Source of the DNA: Salisaeta longa DSM 21114
GTDB lineage: Bacteria; Bacteroidota; Rhodothermia; Rhodothermales; Salinibacteraceae
DNA length: 64,000 nt
Assembly: GCF_000419585.1 (NCBI RefSeq)
Contig: NZ_ATTH01000001.1
Location: forward strand, 766,005 to 830,004
Reading direction: 5' to 3'
Position 1 is the first letter of the stretch; each line of letters begins with the position of its first letter. The position numbers and the translations under genes were made by a program. A model generated the notes under the pieces. It saw only the letters and a program-made list of their open reading frames with translations, was not told the origin of the DNA and searched no databases. Shown here one piece after another: positions 1-8,880 of the stretch.

Positions 1-366
1 ATCGGCTGCCTGCAGGGCCGCGCGGTGCGGCTGAAGCGCGGGCCACTCGTCGGTGGGGTGCGAGCGCAGGTGCGAGAAGTACGCCGACACGAGCACGTCG
101 CGCGGGTCGCGCACCACGTGCACGCCGCGGTGGGCCGGCAGCGTACGGGCCTGGGCATGGGTGGCATTGGTGTAGAAGAGCAGGTCGGGCTGTCGCGTCG
201 CCACGCGGCCCCCCAAATTCCCATGCGGCGCAATATCGCTTGGGAGGTGGACGATGTCGTGACGGAGGCCGAGGTGAAAGGCGCATTCGCGCATGATCTC
301 GGTGATCCAGCCGGTGGCGCACTTGTGGTGGCCGTACACTACGCGAAGGGAAGGCAAGCGGGTCAT
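1..366 (-). CDS. Sulfotransferase domain protein (partial, C-terminus off window)
   Basis: Only the first 122 codons are inside the window; the rest lies beyond base 1. The protein begins MTRLPSLRVV and carries the two signatures of PAPS-dependent sulfotransferases: a 5'-phosphosulfate loop GHHKCATGW at residues 12-20 and a 3'-phosphate-binding segment with RDPRD at 86-90 and a serine at 94. The family moves sulfate from PAPS to a hydroxyl or amine acceptor; the acceptor here is unknown. The ATG (366-364) overlaps the TGA of the upstream glycosyltransferase as ATGA, so the two are probably translationally coupled and act on the same glycan, for example a sulfated surface polysaccharide. Function class is secure from the motifs; substrate is inference. 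Confidence 0.85.
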   Translation of the reverse strand, partial: MTRLPSLRVVYGHHKCATGWITEIMRECAFHLGLRHDIVHLPSDIAPHGNLGGRVATRQPDLLFYTNATHAQARTLPAHRGVHVVRDPRDVLVSAYFSHLRSHPTDEWPALQPHRAALQAAD

Positions 367-1469
367 GATGCAGGTAGGGGCGCTGGGGGAGAAGGGGTGA
401 GGGCGGGCAACAGCGACGTTGTAGCGGCCAGGGGACGGCGGCGCAGCATCTGCAGGTGGTCGATGAGAGCGGCGGTGTCTCCGGTGGGCACCACGTATCC
501 ATTGTCGCCCGGTTGCACGTACTCTTTCATGCCGGTGTCTTCGGTCACGATGACCGGAACGCCGCAGGCAAGGGCCTCCATGGGAGCGTAGCCAAAGCCA
601 TCTTCGTAGGTCGGATGCACAAAGACATCGGCGCGATGCAGGGCGGGCAGCGGGTCGCCGGGGGCCACGGTGAGGTTTGGGTGGGTCTGCTGCGCGCGTT
701 CAAGGTAGCGGCGCATCGGGCGGCCCGTCCATCCGCCCACGAGCGTGAGCTCGGCCGTCGGGTCGTTGAGGGCCGCAAAGGCTTCCACGAGGTGCGTGAT
801 GCCCTTGGTTGCATCGAGGCGGCCCACGTACACCATGCGGAAGCGCCCGTCTGCAGGGCGGGCCGCGGGGGGCGCAAAGCGCGGGTGGGGGCGCAGCACG
901 GTGCGCACCAGCTTGTGCGACGGAATGCCCGCAGCAACGAAGCTTGCCCGCACATAGTTGGAATGCACGTAGATCCGGTCGGCCAGGGCGTACTCGGCGC
1001 GCGTGGCCCGGCGCTGGGCGTCATTGAGCCACGAATCATGGAGGCCGGTGGCCCGGGCGGCGGTGCGGTGCTGGCGCATGACTTGGTCGACGTGGCTGTT
1101 GGCGGCCACGAGCTCCAGCGTCTCGTAGCCTTGTGCGCGGGCCGCGCGAAACGTGTGCAGCGACTTGCCCACAAAGCCCATGTAGGCCGATGCACCGTCG
1201 GGGAGGCGACGGGCCATGTGGCGATCGAACAAGGTGTTCAGCGTCCAGCTCTTCCAGCCGGGCGACCAGCGCAGCGGCGGCACCTGAAGCAGCGTGTGCC
1301 ACCACGAGGGCCGCGCAATGGGCGCCCCCAGCACATCGGCGGCGGGAATGTTGCCGGGGGTGTAGTAGCGATACAGCAGACCCGCCGCCCGCGATTCCTC
1401 TACGAGCTGCGCAAAATGCTGCCCAATGCCGCCCTGCTCATACGGCGAGTTGCACGCGAGAACGCGCAT
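363..1469 (-). CDS. GT4-type glycosyltransferase
   Basis: Predicted 368 residues from the ATG at 1469, giving MRVLACNSPYEQGGIGQHF, the usual N-terminal beta-strand and glycine loop of GT-B enzymes. An upstream in-frame extension to about 1673 lacks family character and would run into the divergent promoter region, so it was not used. The C-terminal donor domain shows VYVGRLDATKG near 213-223 and the EX7E-like block EDGFGYAPMEALACGVP near 289-305, which binds the nucleotide-sugar in retaining GT4 enzymes. The last 20 residues are proline/serine rich. Its stop overlaps the start of the sulfotransferase gene. It likely adds a sugar to an exported polysaccharide or glycolipid in the cytoplasm; sugar and acceptor cannot be told from sequence. 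Confidence 0.88.
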   Translation of the reverse strand: MRVLACNSPYEQGGIGQHFAQLVEESRAAGLLYRYYTPGNIPAADVLGAPIARPSWWHTLLQVPPLRWSPGWKSWTLNTLFDRHMARRLPDGASAYMGFVGKSLHTFRAARAQGYETLELVAANSHVDQVMRQHRTAARATGLHDSWLNDAQRRATRAEYALADRIYVHSNYVRASFVAAGIPSHKLVRTVLRPHPRFAPPAARPADGRFRMVYVGRLDATKGITHLVEAFAALNDPTAELTLVGGWTGRPMRRYLERAQQTHPNLTVAPGDPLPALHRADVFVHPTYEDGFGYAPMEALACGVPVIVTEDTGMKEYVQPGDNGYVVPTGDTAALIDHLQMLRRRPLAATTSLLPALTPSPPAPLPAS

Positions 1470-1684
1470 AGCCTGTGTGTTTGGATGGACGGAACGTACG
1501 AACTGCGCACAACCTACCGGCGTACGCAAGAGGCGGCGCACCGGATTTGGCGCAACCAGAACAGACCTTTGGATGACCGACGGGCGATGTTTGGGGCTAT
1601 CGCGCCAGTGCGCCCGCGCCCGGTGCCAACGTCTGGTGCGGTGCTGCGTGTAACCACCGATTTTTATCACCAAACCGCTGCTTT

Positions 1685-3115
1685 ATGCTTCGCGCTTTTG
1701 TTTTGGCTTGTTGCGTGCTCGCAGGATCAGTCGCGCCCGCCGGGGCGCAGTCCGCGGGCCCCGATTCGTCGCTTGTGGGCACCTGGATGGGACGCCTTTC
1801 GCTGCAGGGCACGTCGCTACGGGTGGTGTTTCATCTCCGCCCGGCCGCTGGCGATTCGCTCACCGGCACCATGGATAGCCCCGACCAGGGCGCTACGGGC
1901 ATTCCGCTAACGGACGTTGCCCGCCAGTCCGACACGCTCCGCGTTGCGGTGGGCTCCATTGCGGGGCGTTTTGAAGGCGTGATTGGCGACAGCCTACGGG
2001 TCATTCGCGGGCGCTGGGCGCAGGGGGGCTTGCAGTTGCCGCTTGTGCTGCGCCGTACCGACGCGCCGCCTACGGTGCGCCGCCCCCAAACGCCCAAGCC
2101 GCCCTTTCCCTACACCACGCGGCCGGTGGCTTTTCAGAATCCGCAAGCAGGCATCACGCTGCGCGGCACGCTCACGCTGCCCACGGGGCCCGCGCCGCAT
2201 CCGGGGGTCGTGCTCATCGCGGGCTCGGGGCCGCAAGATCGCGACGGCACCCTCTTCAAGCACAAGCCGCTGGCGGTACTGGCCGATTACCTCACGCGCC
2301 GCGGCATTGCGGTGCTGCGCTTCGACGAACGGGGCGTCGGGGCGTCGGGCGGCCAACAGCGCGGCGCCACCACCGCCGATCTGGCCACCGACGTGCAGGC
2401 GGCCCTTGCGCATCTCGCCACGGTGCCGGCGGTCGACACGTCGGCCCTCGGCCTCATTGGCCACAGCGAAGGCGGCCTCATTGCGCCGATGGTGGCCAAC
2501 GCCTCATCGCGCGTAGACTTCGTGGTGCTGCTGGCGGCGTCCGCGGTATCGGGCGATGTCATCCTCGCCGATCAGCTGGCCTACCGGACCAAGCAGCAGG
2601 GCTTTAACCGACGCAACCGGGCCGTGCAGCAGGGCGTGCAGCAGCGCATCTTTTACGTGCTCAAGCAAACGCAATGGGACTCCACGCGGGTGGCTACCGA
2701 GCTAAAGCAAATCATGCGCGATGTGCAGGGGATCTCGGGCACCCAAACGATGAACCGAGAGGTGCGCCGTCTCATGAGCCCGTGGCTGCGTTACTTCATC
2801 ACCTACGATCCGCAGGCGGCCTTGCGACAGCTGTCGGTGCCCACGTTGGCGCTCTTTCCCGGAAACGACCGGCAGGTAATGCCCGATACGAACCAGACGG
2901 CCATGCGCCAGGCCCTCGCGGCCCGCGATAATAACACGTTCACGATTGAGCGGCTGTCGGGGCTCAACCACCTGTTTCAGCCGTCTGCGACGGGCGATCC
3001 GTCAGAGTACGGCGCGATTGCGCAGACCTTCAGCCCGGCGGCGCTCCGGCGCATCTACCGCTGGATTCATGAGCAGACGCCGCAGTTGCTTCCCAAGACG
3101 CCCGAGGCGCCCTAG
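1685..3115 (+). CDS. Secreted alpha/beta hydrolase
   Basis: 476 residues starting with a signal peptide (MLRAFVLACC...AGAQ, cleavage near residue 22). Residues 25-125 form a beta-rich N-terminal domain; the alpha/beta hydrolase fold follows. Visible catalytic features are the oxyanion-loop segment GSGPQDRDG (about 180-188), FDERGVGASGG, the nucleophile elbow GHSEGG with Ser261, an acid in LALFPGNDRQ near 388 and a histidine in SGLNHLF near 428. This layout fits periplasmic or lipid-anchored esterases/acyl hydrolases of the BAAT/prolyl-oligopeptidase-like clan. It is transcribed away from the glycosyltransferase across a 215-bp intergenic gap and ends 12 bp before the convergent EF-G-like gene. 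The actual ester substrate is unknown. Confidence 0.85.
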   Translation: MLRAFVLACCVLAGSVAPAGAQSAGPDSSLVGTWMGRLSLQGTSLRVVFHLRPAAGDSLTGTMDSPDQGATGIPLTDVARQSDTLRVAVGSIAGRFEGVIGDSLRVIRGRWAQGGLQLPLVLRRTDAPPTVRRPQTPKPPFPYTTRPVAFQNPQAGITLRGTLTLPTGPAPHPGVVLIAGSGPQDRDGTLFKHKPLAVLADYLTRRGIAVLRFDERGVGASGGQQRGATTADLATDVQAALAHLATVPAVDTSALGLIGHSEGGLIAPMVANASSRVDFVVLLAASAVSGDVILADQLAYRTKQQGFNRRNRAVQQGVQQRIFYVLKQTQWDSTRVATELKQIMRDVQGISGTQTMNREVRRLMSPWLRYFITYDPQAALRQLSVPTLALFPGNDRQVMPDTNQTAMRQALAARDNNTFTIERLSGLNHLFQPSATGDPSEYGAIAQTFSPAALRRIYRWIHEQTPQLLPKTPEAP

Positions 3116-3127
3116 GCGCTCCAACGC

Positions 3128-5236
3128 TCAGGCGGCCACGTGTGCGTCGGTGAGCGAGGCTTGCACGTCGCGGGGCACCTGCGCGTAGTGGCTGAAGCGC
3201 GCGTGGTGAAGCCCGCGGCCATGGGTGATGGAGCGGAGGGCTGTGGCGTACTGGTACAGCTCGGCTTCGGGAATGAGTGCTTCAATCTTTTGGAACGGGC
3301 CGTCCACCGTCATGCCCTGGATGCGCCCGCGCCGCGCGTTGAGGTCGCTGATGACATCGCCCGTGTAGGCGTCGGGCGTCGTGACGGTAAGGGTAAAGAG
3401 GGGTTCGCGCACCGCGGGCCGCGCGTCTTCAAACGCACGGCGAAAAGCCGCTGCGGCCGCCGCACGAAACGCGGCCTCGTTGGAGTCCACCGGGTGCATA
3501 CCGCCGTCATACACCGCCACGCGGATGTCGCCGACCGGAAATCCGGCGGTGGGGCCCTCGGCCATCGCATCGAGCACGCCCTTCTGAATGGCGCCAGAGA
3601 AGCGCCGCATGTCGATGACACCGCCCACAATGGCATCCACAAAGTGCACGGTGGCGTCCCAGTCGGTGGTTAGGGTCGTTTCGTCGCGTACGGTAATGTC
3701 GGAGGGCGGATCGAACGTGTCGCTGAGCGGCGCAAGGTACAGCGCAATGTCGGCAAACTGCCCGGCGCCACCGCTTTGTTTCTTGTGCCGGTACGTAGCC
3801 CGCGCGTCCGTGCGCACCGTCTCGCGGTAGGCAATCTTTGGACGCTCAAACGTAATCTCGACGCCCGCGCGGTCGGCGAGGCGCTGCTTGGCAATGTCGA
3901 GGTGCATCTGCCCCTGGCCGCTCAGGGTCAGTTGGTTGAGCAGAGGATCGTGCGTCACAACGAGCGACGGATCTTCGGCTGTCAGCTGATGCAGCCCGCG
4001 CGCCAGCTTGTCTTCCTGCCCGTTGGCCGCGCGGACGGCCATGCGGTAGCGCGGCTCTGGAAACTCAATTGGCGAAATAGCCACATCGATTGACAGATCG
4101 TGCAGCGTGTCGTTGGTGTGCGTGTCTTTGAGCTTCACGATGGCGCCCAGGTCGCCGGTTACGAGGCGGTCGACGGGCGTGCGGTCGGCGCCGTTGAGGG
4201 TGTAGAGCGTGCCCAGCCGTTCGGCGGTGCCGGTGCGGGCATTGTGAAGGTCTTGCCCGGCGCGCACGCTGCCGTTGCACACGCGCACGAACGCGTACGA
4301 GCCCACGTGGGCCTCGCTCATGGTGCGGTATACAAAGGCGGCCGCGGGGCCGTCGGGATCGGGCACGAATGAGGCGTCGTCGCGCGTGGCAAGCGGGCGG
4401 TCGAGCGGGGTCGGGCACACGTTGGTGATGAAGTGCATGAGCCGCGACACGCCAATTTGCTCGGTCGCGCTGGTCACAAAAATGGGAAAGAGCTGTCGCT
4501 CTACCATGGCGGCGTGCAGCCCGTCGCGCATCTCATCCTCCGTCAGGTTATCCTTCTCGAAGTACAGCTCCATGAGGGCCTCGTCATTGGCCGCAATGTC
4601 TTCCACGAGATCCCGGTGCAGCGCCTGCGCCTCGTCCTGAAACGCCGCGTCGATGGGCTGCACCGCTGGCGTCGACTGGCCCTCCGGGTAGTACAGCTGC
4701 TCCATGCGCAGCACGTCAATGACCGTGCGCGTGCCCGACCCGGCCGGGAGCTGCACCACGGTTGCGCCCGCGCCAAAGCGATCCTTGATCTGCTCGACCA
4801 GCATTCGGAAGTCGGCCTCGGCATGATCCAGGTGGTTAATCACAAACATGGCGGGCGTGTCGGTCATGGCCCCGTACGTCCACGACAGCTCGGTGCCCAC
4901 CTGCACCCCGGCGCGCGCATCCATCAGGTAGACGGCGGTGTCGGCCACTTTCATGGCCGCAATCACCTCGCTCACAAAATCGGGGTAGCCGGGCGTATCC
5001 AGGATGTTGATCTTGTGACCGTGCCAGTCGGCGTGCAGCAGCGAGGTGAAAATCGACGTTTGTCGCTCTTGCTCGCTGGGGTGGTAGTCGCTACGGGTGG
5101 TGCCCTCGGCTATGGTGCCCATGCGTTCAATGGCACCGCTGGCATGAAGCATCGCTTCGGCTAGGGCCGTCTTTCCGCTGTCTTGGTGCCCCGCAAGGGC
5201 GATGTTGCGAATGTGCAATCCGTCGTAGGTAGCCAT
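3128..5236 (-). CDS. EF-G2-type translation factor with altered GTPase motifs
   Basis: 702 residues, the full five-domain EF-G length. G1 is GHQDSGKT (16-23). The switch II motif is DTPGYPDF (80-87), with Tyr84 where canonical EF-G has the catalytic histidine of DTPGHVDF. The guanine-specificity motif is NHLD (134-137) instead of NKxD. Switch I contains RQTSI rather than RGITI. Domains II-V are intact, including a domain IV region near YRHKKQSGGAGQFAD. The tyrosine in switch II is typical of the EF-G2 paralogs; a Bacteroides EF-G paralog has been reported to support translation without GTP hydrolysis. The housekeeping EF-G is presumably elsewhere. Likely role: ribosome translocation or stalling control under nutrient limitation. 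It stands alone, convergent with the hydrolase and divergent from the E1 gene. Confidence 0.88.
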   Translation of the reverse strand: MATYDGLHIRNIALAGHQDSGKTALAEAMLHASGAIERMGTIAEGTTRSDYHPSEQERQTSIFTSLLHADWHGHKINILDTPGYPDFVSEVIAAMKVADTAVYLMDARAGVQVGTELSWTYGAMTDTPAMFVINHLDHAEADFRMLVEQIKDRFGAGATVVQLPAGSGTRTVIDVLRMEQLYYPEGQSTPAVQPIDAAFQDEAQALHRDLVEDIAANDEALMELYFEKDNLTEDEMRDGLHAAMVERQLFPIFVTSATEQIGVSRLMHFITNVCPTPLDRPLATRDDASFVPDPDGPAAAFVYRTMSEAHVGSYAFVRVCNGSVRAGQDLHNARTGTAERLGTLYTLNGADRTPVDRLVTGDLGAIVKLKDTHTNDTLHDLSIDVAISPIEFPEPRYRMAVRAANGQEDKLARGLHQLTAEDPSLVVTHDPLLNQLTLSGQGQMHLDIAKQRLADRAGVEITFERPKIAYRETVRTDARATYRHKKQSGGAGQFADIALYLAPLSDTFDPPSDITVRDETTLTTDWDATVHFVDAIVGGVIDMRRFSGAIQKGVLDAMAEGPTAGFPVGDIRVAVYDGGMHPVDSNEAAFRAAAAAAFRRAFEDARPAVREPLFTLTVTTPDAYTGDVISDLNARRGRIQGMTVDGPFQKIEALIPEAELYQYATALRSITHGRGLHHARFSHYAQVPRDVQASLTDAHVAA

Positions 5237-5465
5237 GCGTACAGGGGGAAAGGTGAGCAGACGAACCGGCGCGTAGCGGATTCGCAGAAAAGCGCTTCCG
5301 CTGGTTGTTAAGATTGTTCACGTTTTGTTCATTGTCAAGTGCGCACGAAGTGTCGGCAACCGGTGCGCGCGCGAATCTTGCGAGGCAATGACAAGTTGCG
5401 GGGTAGGGAGCTGCGTGTCTCGTGCCGTGGTATCGCTGTTTCTTTGGTTCGCCATTCTTCCTTTT

Positions 5466-7469
5466 ATGCCCGACGTTCCGACCCAAGTGATTACCGACAT
5501 TCCGACCCGTTCGCTATGCCACGATCTGCTGCTGCCGCGCCTCATCGAGGAAAAGATGCTGCGCCTCATTCGGCAGGGACGCATTTCGAAGTGGTTCAGC
5601 GGATACGGCCAAGAGGCCATCGCCGTGGGCAGCACGTTGGCGCTGTCGGACGACGACTACATCTTGCCCATGCACCGCAACCTGGGCGTGTGGACGACCC
5701 GCGGCGTGCCGCTGAAGCCGCTGTTTTGTCAGCTGATGGGCAAGCAGGGCGGCTTTACAAAGGGACGCGACCGAACCTTTCACTTTGGACTGCCGGACCG
5801 CCGCATCATTGGCATGATCTCGCACATGGCGGCGATGCTGCCGGTGGCGTGCGGGCTGGGGCAGGCGGCGCGCTTAGGCGGCGAAGACTTTGTGGCGCTG
5901 GCTTTTTGTGGGGATGGCGGCTCGCGCGAGGGCGACTTCCACGAGGCGCTTAACCTGGCGGCGGTGTGGAAATTGCCCGTCGTGTTTGTCGTGGAAAACA
6001 ACGGCTACGGCCTCTCGACGCCCACCCATGAGGCCGTGGCGGCAGAAGACATCGCGGACGCCGCGATGGGCTACGGCATGCCCGGCGAGGTGGTGGATGG
6101 CAACGACCTGTTTGGCGTGATGGATGCCGTGCAGAGCGCCGCCGATTATGCGCGCAACGAGGGGCCGGTGCTCCTGGAGATGAAAACCTTTCGGATGCGC
6201 GGTCACGAGGAAGCCTCGGGCACGGCGTACGTGCCCGATCACCTGTTTGAGGAGTGGAAAGAACGCGATCCGGTGGAGCGCTTCCTGCGGCAGGTGCGCA
6301 GCAGCGACTGGATGGACGAGGAGGCGCTGGACGCCCTGCGCGCGCAGCTCACCGCCACCGTCGACGAGGTGGCCGAGTGGGCGCTGGAGCAGCCCCCGGT
6401 GACGAGCACCCGCGCCGACGAGCGTGCCGACCTCTTCGCCCCGGTGCCCGCGGGGCCCACCGATGCGTCGGAGGCGTCCGCGGACGAATCGGCCGCGTCC
6501 AAACGGTTCATCGATGCCATCAGCGATGGGCTGCGCGAGGCCCTTGCCACCGACGACCGTGTGGTGCTGATGGGCCAGGACATCGCCGCGTACGGCGGCG
6601 TCTTCAAGGTCACCGAAGGCTTCGTCGATACGTTTGGCCCGGCCCGCGTGCGCAACACGCCCATCATTGAAAGCGGCGCGATTGGGGCCGCGTTTGGGCT
6701 GGCCCTTGAGGGCTACCGGCCCGTGGTGGAGCTGCAGTACGCCGACTTCATCACGTGCGGGTTCAATCAGACGGTAAACAACCTGGCCACCACGCACTAC
6801 CGATGGGGGCAGCCGGTAAACGTGACGCTGCGCATGCCCTTTGGCGGCGACGTGGGGGCGGGGCCGTTCCACTCGCAGTCGATGGAGGCGTGGTTTATGC
6901 ACACACCGGGGCTGAAGGTGGTGGTGCCGTCGACCCCGGCCGATGCACGTCGCTTGTTGCAGACGGCGCTGGACGATCCGAACCCCGTGCTGTTCTTTGA
7001 GCACAAGAAGCTGTACCGGTCGGTGCGGGGCGCCGTCCCGAACGACCCGTCGCCGCTCCCTTTTGGCGCGGCCCGCGTAGCGCGCACCGGCACCGATGCC
7101 ACCATCGTCACCTACGGGCTGGCGGTGCACTGGGCGCTGGAAGAAGCCGAGTACCAGGCCGCCGAGAATGGCGTGGAGCTGGAGGTCATCGACCTGCGCA
7201 CGCTCGTGCCGTGGGATAAAGCAACGGTGCGGGCGTCGCTCGAAAAGACGAATCGCCTCCTCGTATTGCACGAGGCGACGCGCACAGCGGGCGTGGGCGC
7301 CGAGTTGGCCGCCGAGCTCTCCGAAGTTGCGTTCACAGCGCTCGATGCTCCGCCGACGCGTGTGGCGGCCGAGCAGCTGCCGGTGCCGTTTGCGCGGCCG
7401 CTGGAGCAAGACATCTTCTCGGCCCAAGCCAAGCTGCGCCCGGCCCTCGACACGTTGCTCCGCTTCTGA
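5466..7469 (+). CDS. Fused 2-oxoacid dehydrogenase E1 alpha-beta
   Basis: 667 residues from ATG 5466; the frame is open back to 5325 but that extension is cysteine-rich and not family-like. The N-terminal half is an E1 alpha subunit with the thiamine diphosphate motif GDGGSREGDFHEAL (149 onward) closing at VENNGYG (about 176-182) and the AMPHRNLG-like phosphorylation-loop region. After a linker near residue 330 the E1 beta domain follows (ALATDDRVVLMGQDIAAYGG). Fused alpha-beta E1 proteins are common in Bacteroidetes-type bacteria and oxidatively decarboxylate pyruvate or branched-chain 2-oxoacids, passing the acyl group to lipoyl-E2. E2 and E3 are not in the window, so pyruvate versus 2-oxoisovalerate specificity is left open. 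229 bp separate it from the divergent EF-G2 gene. Confidence 0.9.
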   Translation: MPDVPTQVITDIPTRSLCHDLLLPRLIEEKMLRLIRQGRISKWFSGYGQEAIAVGSTLALSDDDYILPMHRNLGVWTTRGVPLKPLFCQLMGKQGGFTKGRDRTFHFGLPDRRIIGMISHMAAMLPVACGLGQAARLGGEDFVALAFCGDGGSREGDFHEALNLAAVWKLPVVFVVENNGYGLSTPTHEAVAAEDIADAAMGYGMPGEVVDGNDLFGVMDAVQSAADYARNEGPVLLEMKTFRMRGHEEASGTAYVPDHLFEEWKERDPVERFLRQVRSSDWMDEEALDALRAQLTATVDEVAEWALEQPPVTSTRADERADLFAPVPAGPTDASEASADESAASKRFIDAISDGLREALATDDRVVLMGQDIAAYGGVFKVTEGFVDTFGPARVRNTPIIESGAIGAAFGLALEGYRPVVELQYADFITCGFNQTVNNLATTHYRWGQPVNVTLRMPFGGDVGAGPFHSQSMEAWFMHTPGLKVVVPSTPADARRLLQTALDDPNPVLFFEHKKLYRSVRGAVPNDPSPLPFGAARVARTGTDATIVTYGLAVHWALEEAEYQAAENGVELEVIDLRTLVPWDKATVRASLEKTNRLLVLHEATRTAGVGAELAAELSEVAFTALDAPPTRVAAEQLPVPFARPLEQDIFSAQAKLRPALDTLLRF

Positions 7470-7499
7470 TCACCCCGCGCCAATCGTGCGGCTGTGGGG

Positions 7500-8060
7500 C
7501 TATGCGTCCATGCGCGGTAGCGTAATGCCGCGCTGGTGCTGGTACTTGCCCGACTTGTCGGCGTACGAAATTTCGGGCGCTTCGCCTTGCAAGAACAGCA
7601 CCTGCGCGATGCCCTCGTTGGCGTACACCTTGGCCGGCAGCGGCGTGGCGTTGCCCACCTCAATGGTCACGTGGCCCTCCCAGCCGGGCTCAAGGGGCGT
7701 TACGTTCACAATGATTCCCGACCGCGCATAGGTCGATTTGCCAAGGACGACGGCGAGCAGGTCATCGGGCATGCGGAAGTATTCTACCGAGCGCCCCAGC
7801 ACGTACGAATTGGGTGGAATGAGAATGTGGTCGTCGGTTTGGTATTCCACCATGGCGCGCTCGTCGATCTGCTTGGGGTCGACGACGCTGTTGTAGATGT
7901 TGGGCGTAAAGACGCGAAACTCGTCGGCGATGCGCATATCGTAGCCAAACGAGCTGAGGCCGTAGCTGATTACGCCGTCGCGCACCTGGCCGTCAACGAA
8001 CGGCGCAATCATGTCGTAGTCTACAGCACGGCGGCGGATGCGATGGTCGGGCAGAATCAT
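7500..8060 (-). CDS. dcd: dCTP deaminase
   Basis: 186 residues, the expected size. It deaminates dCTP to dUTP in the dTTP supply route. Family signatures are SSFGYDMRI near 36-44, the conserved [10 protein letters not shown] block and the catalytic-glutamate segment [13 protein letters not shown], followed by the C-terminal [14 protein letters not shown] tail that folds over the active site. The start ATG (8060-8058) overlaps the TGA of the WbqC-like gene as ATGA, so the pair is one transcriptional and probably translational unit. It could also have dUTPase activity as in bifunctional homologs; sequence inspection cannot decide that. Confidence 0.94.
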   Translation of the reverse strand: MILPDHRIRRRAVDYDMIAPFVDGQVRDGVISYGLSSFGYDMRIADEFRVFTPNIYNSVVDPKQIDERAMVEYQTDDHILIPPNSYVLGRSVEYFRMPDDLLAVVLGKSTYARSGIIVNVTPLEPGWEGHVTIEVGNATPLPAKVYANEGIAQVLFLQGEAPEISYADKSGKYQHQRGITLPRMDA

Positions 8061-8758
8061 GCGTTGGAGGCGGCTGGGTGGTAGGGTTGGGTGTGGGCGC
8101 CGGTGGTGAGAAAGCGGCGGGCTTCGGGTCCGTAGTTAAAGAGGGCGTCGGCAGCAGACATGCCCGGCACGAAGCCCTCAAAGTTTTGGCGGTAGGTGGG
8201 CGTTTCGTAGCGCAACACGCGGGTGTGCGGCGCCGCTGGTGCATCTTCTGCCGCGGCCTCGGGCGGGGCAAGGAGCGTCTCGGCCCCCACCGCCTCTACG
8301 ATGCCCGCTACAGAATTGGGGGCGCCGGGGAGCGCTGAAGCGCGCGTGATGGGCGTGTCCAGGTCCATCAGGTCGGCGAGCAGCGCAACCGAGCGGCACG
8401 TGAGGTCCGCCAATCGGCTCCACGACGCGTCAAAGAGCGGGCGGAGCCGATCCTCGAAGAACTCGAAGTACATCGTCGAGCGGTAGTTGTACATAAACGC
8501 GCGCCAGTGCTTCGCGCGCCACCGCCCGCGGTCGGCAATTGCAACGTCTTTGATGACCCGCCCGTGTTGTCCGCCTTCCAGCGGAACGGAGATCCATTGC
8601 CAGCCGTCGGGATTGCGTAGCTTGGCGCGGTTTTGAAACGACTGCCGGCTGTACTGCAGCGTATCGGCCACGATCAGCCGGTCGGCGTGGTGCGCAAGCG
8701 ACAGGTACGACAGGCGCGGAAAGTACTCGGGCGGACGGATGGCAATGGTCATGGGCAT
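8057..8758 (-). CDS. WbqC-like family protein
   Basis: 233 residues, or 231 from the second ATG at 8752. The N-terminus [20 protein letters not shown] matches the WbqC signature (xQPxYFPxxxYF), followed by [21 protein letters not shown] and WISVPLEGG, the conserved core of the family. WbqC-like proteins are found in O-antigen and surface glycan loci and are thought to act on nucleotide sugars, but no reaction is established in general. Here it is the upstream partner of dcd through an ATGA overlap. C-terminal tail contains [20 protein letters not shown], also family-typical. Function beyond family assignment is not claimed. Confidence 0.85.
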   Translation of the reverse strand: MPMTIAIRPPEYFPRLSYLSLAHHADRLIVADTLQYSRQSFQNRAKLRNPDGWQWISVPLEGGQHGRVIKDVAIADRGRWRAKHWRAFMYNYRSTMYFEFFEDRLRPLFDASWSRLADLTCRSVALLADLMDLDTPITRASALPGAPNSVAGIVEAVGAETLLAPPEAAAEDAPAAPHTRVLRYETPTYRQNFEGFVPGMSAADALFNYGPEARRFLTTGAHTQPYHPAASNA

Positions 8759-8880
8759 GGGGCGGTCGGGTCAGTTGGGGCCGCGGCATGTGTAAAGAGG
8801 CCGTTGGCGCGCCGGAATGCAAGGTTATCACATTTGCGCGGGTGCACTTTCCGGTCGGTTTCGCCTATATTTCCCATCTC

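Noticed and set aside
456-1910. 484-codon plus-strand frame over the glycosyltransferase gene
   Set aside because: Mirror frame of a high-G+C gene with clear GT4 motifs on the minus strand; its translation is rich in R, H and G with no domain.
5874-7427. 517-codon minus-strand frame antisense to the E1 fusion
   Set aside because: Composition typical of antisense frames in GC-rich genes; the E1 thiamine diphosphate motifs fix the coding strand.
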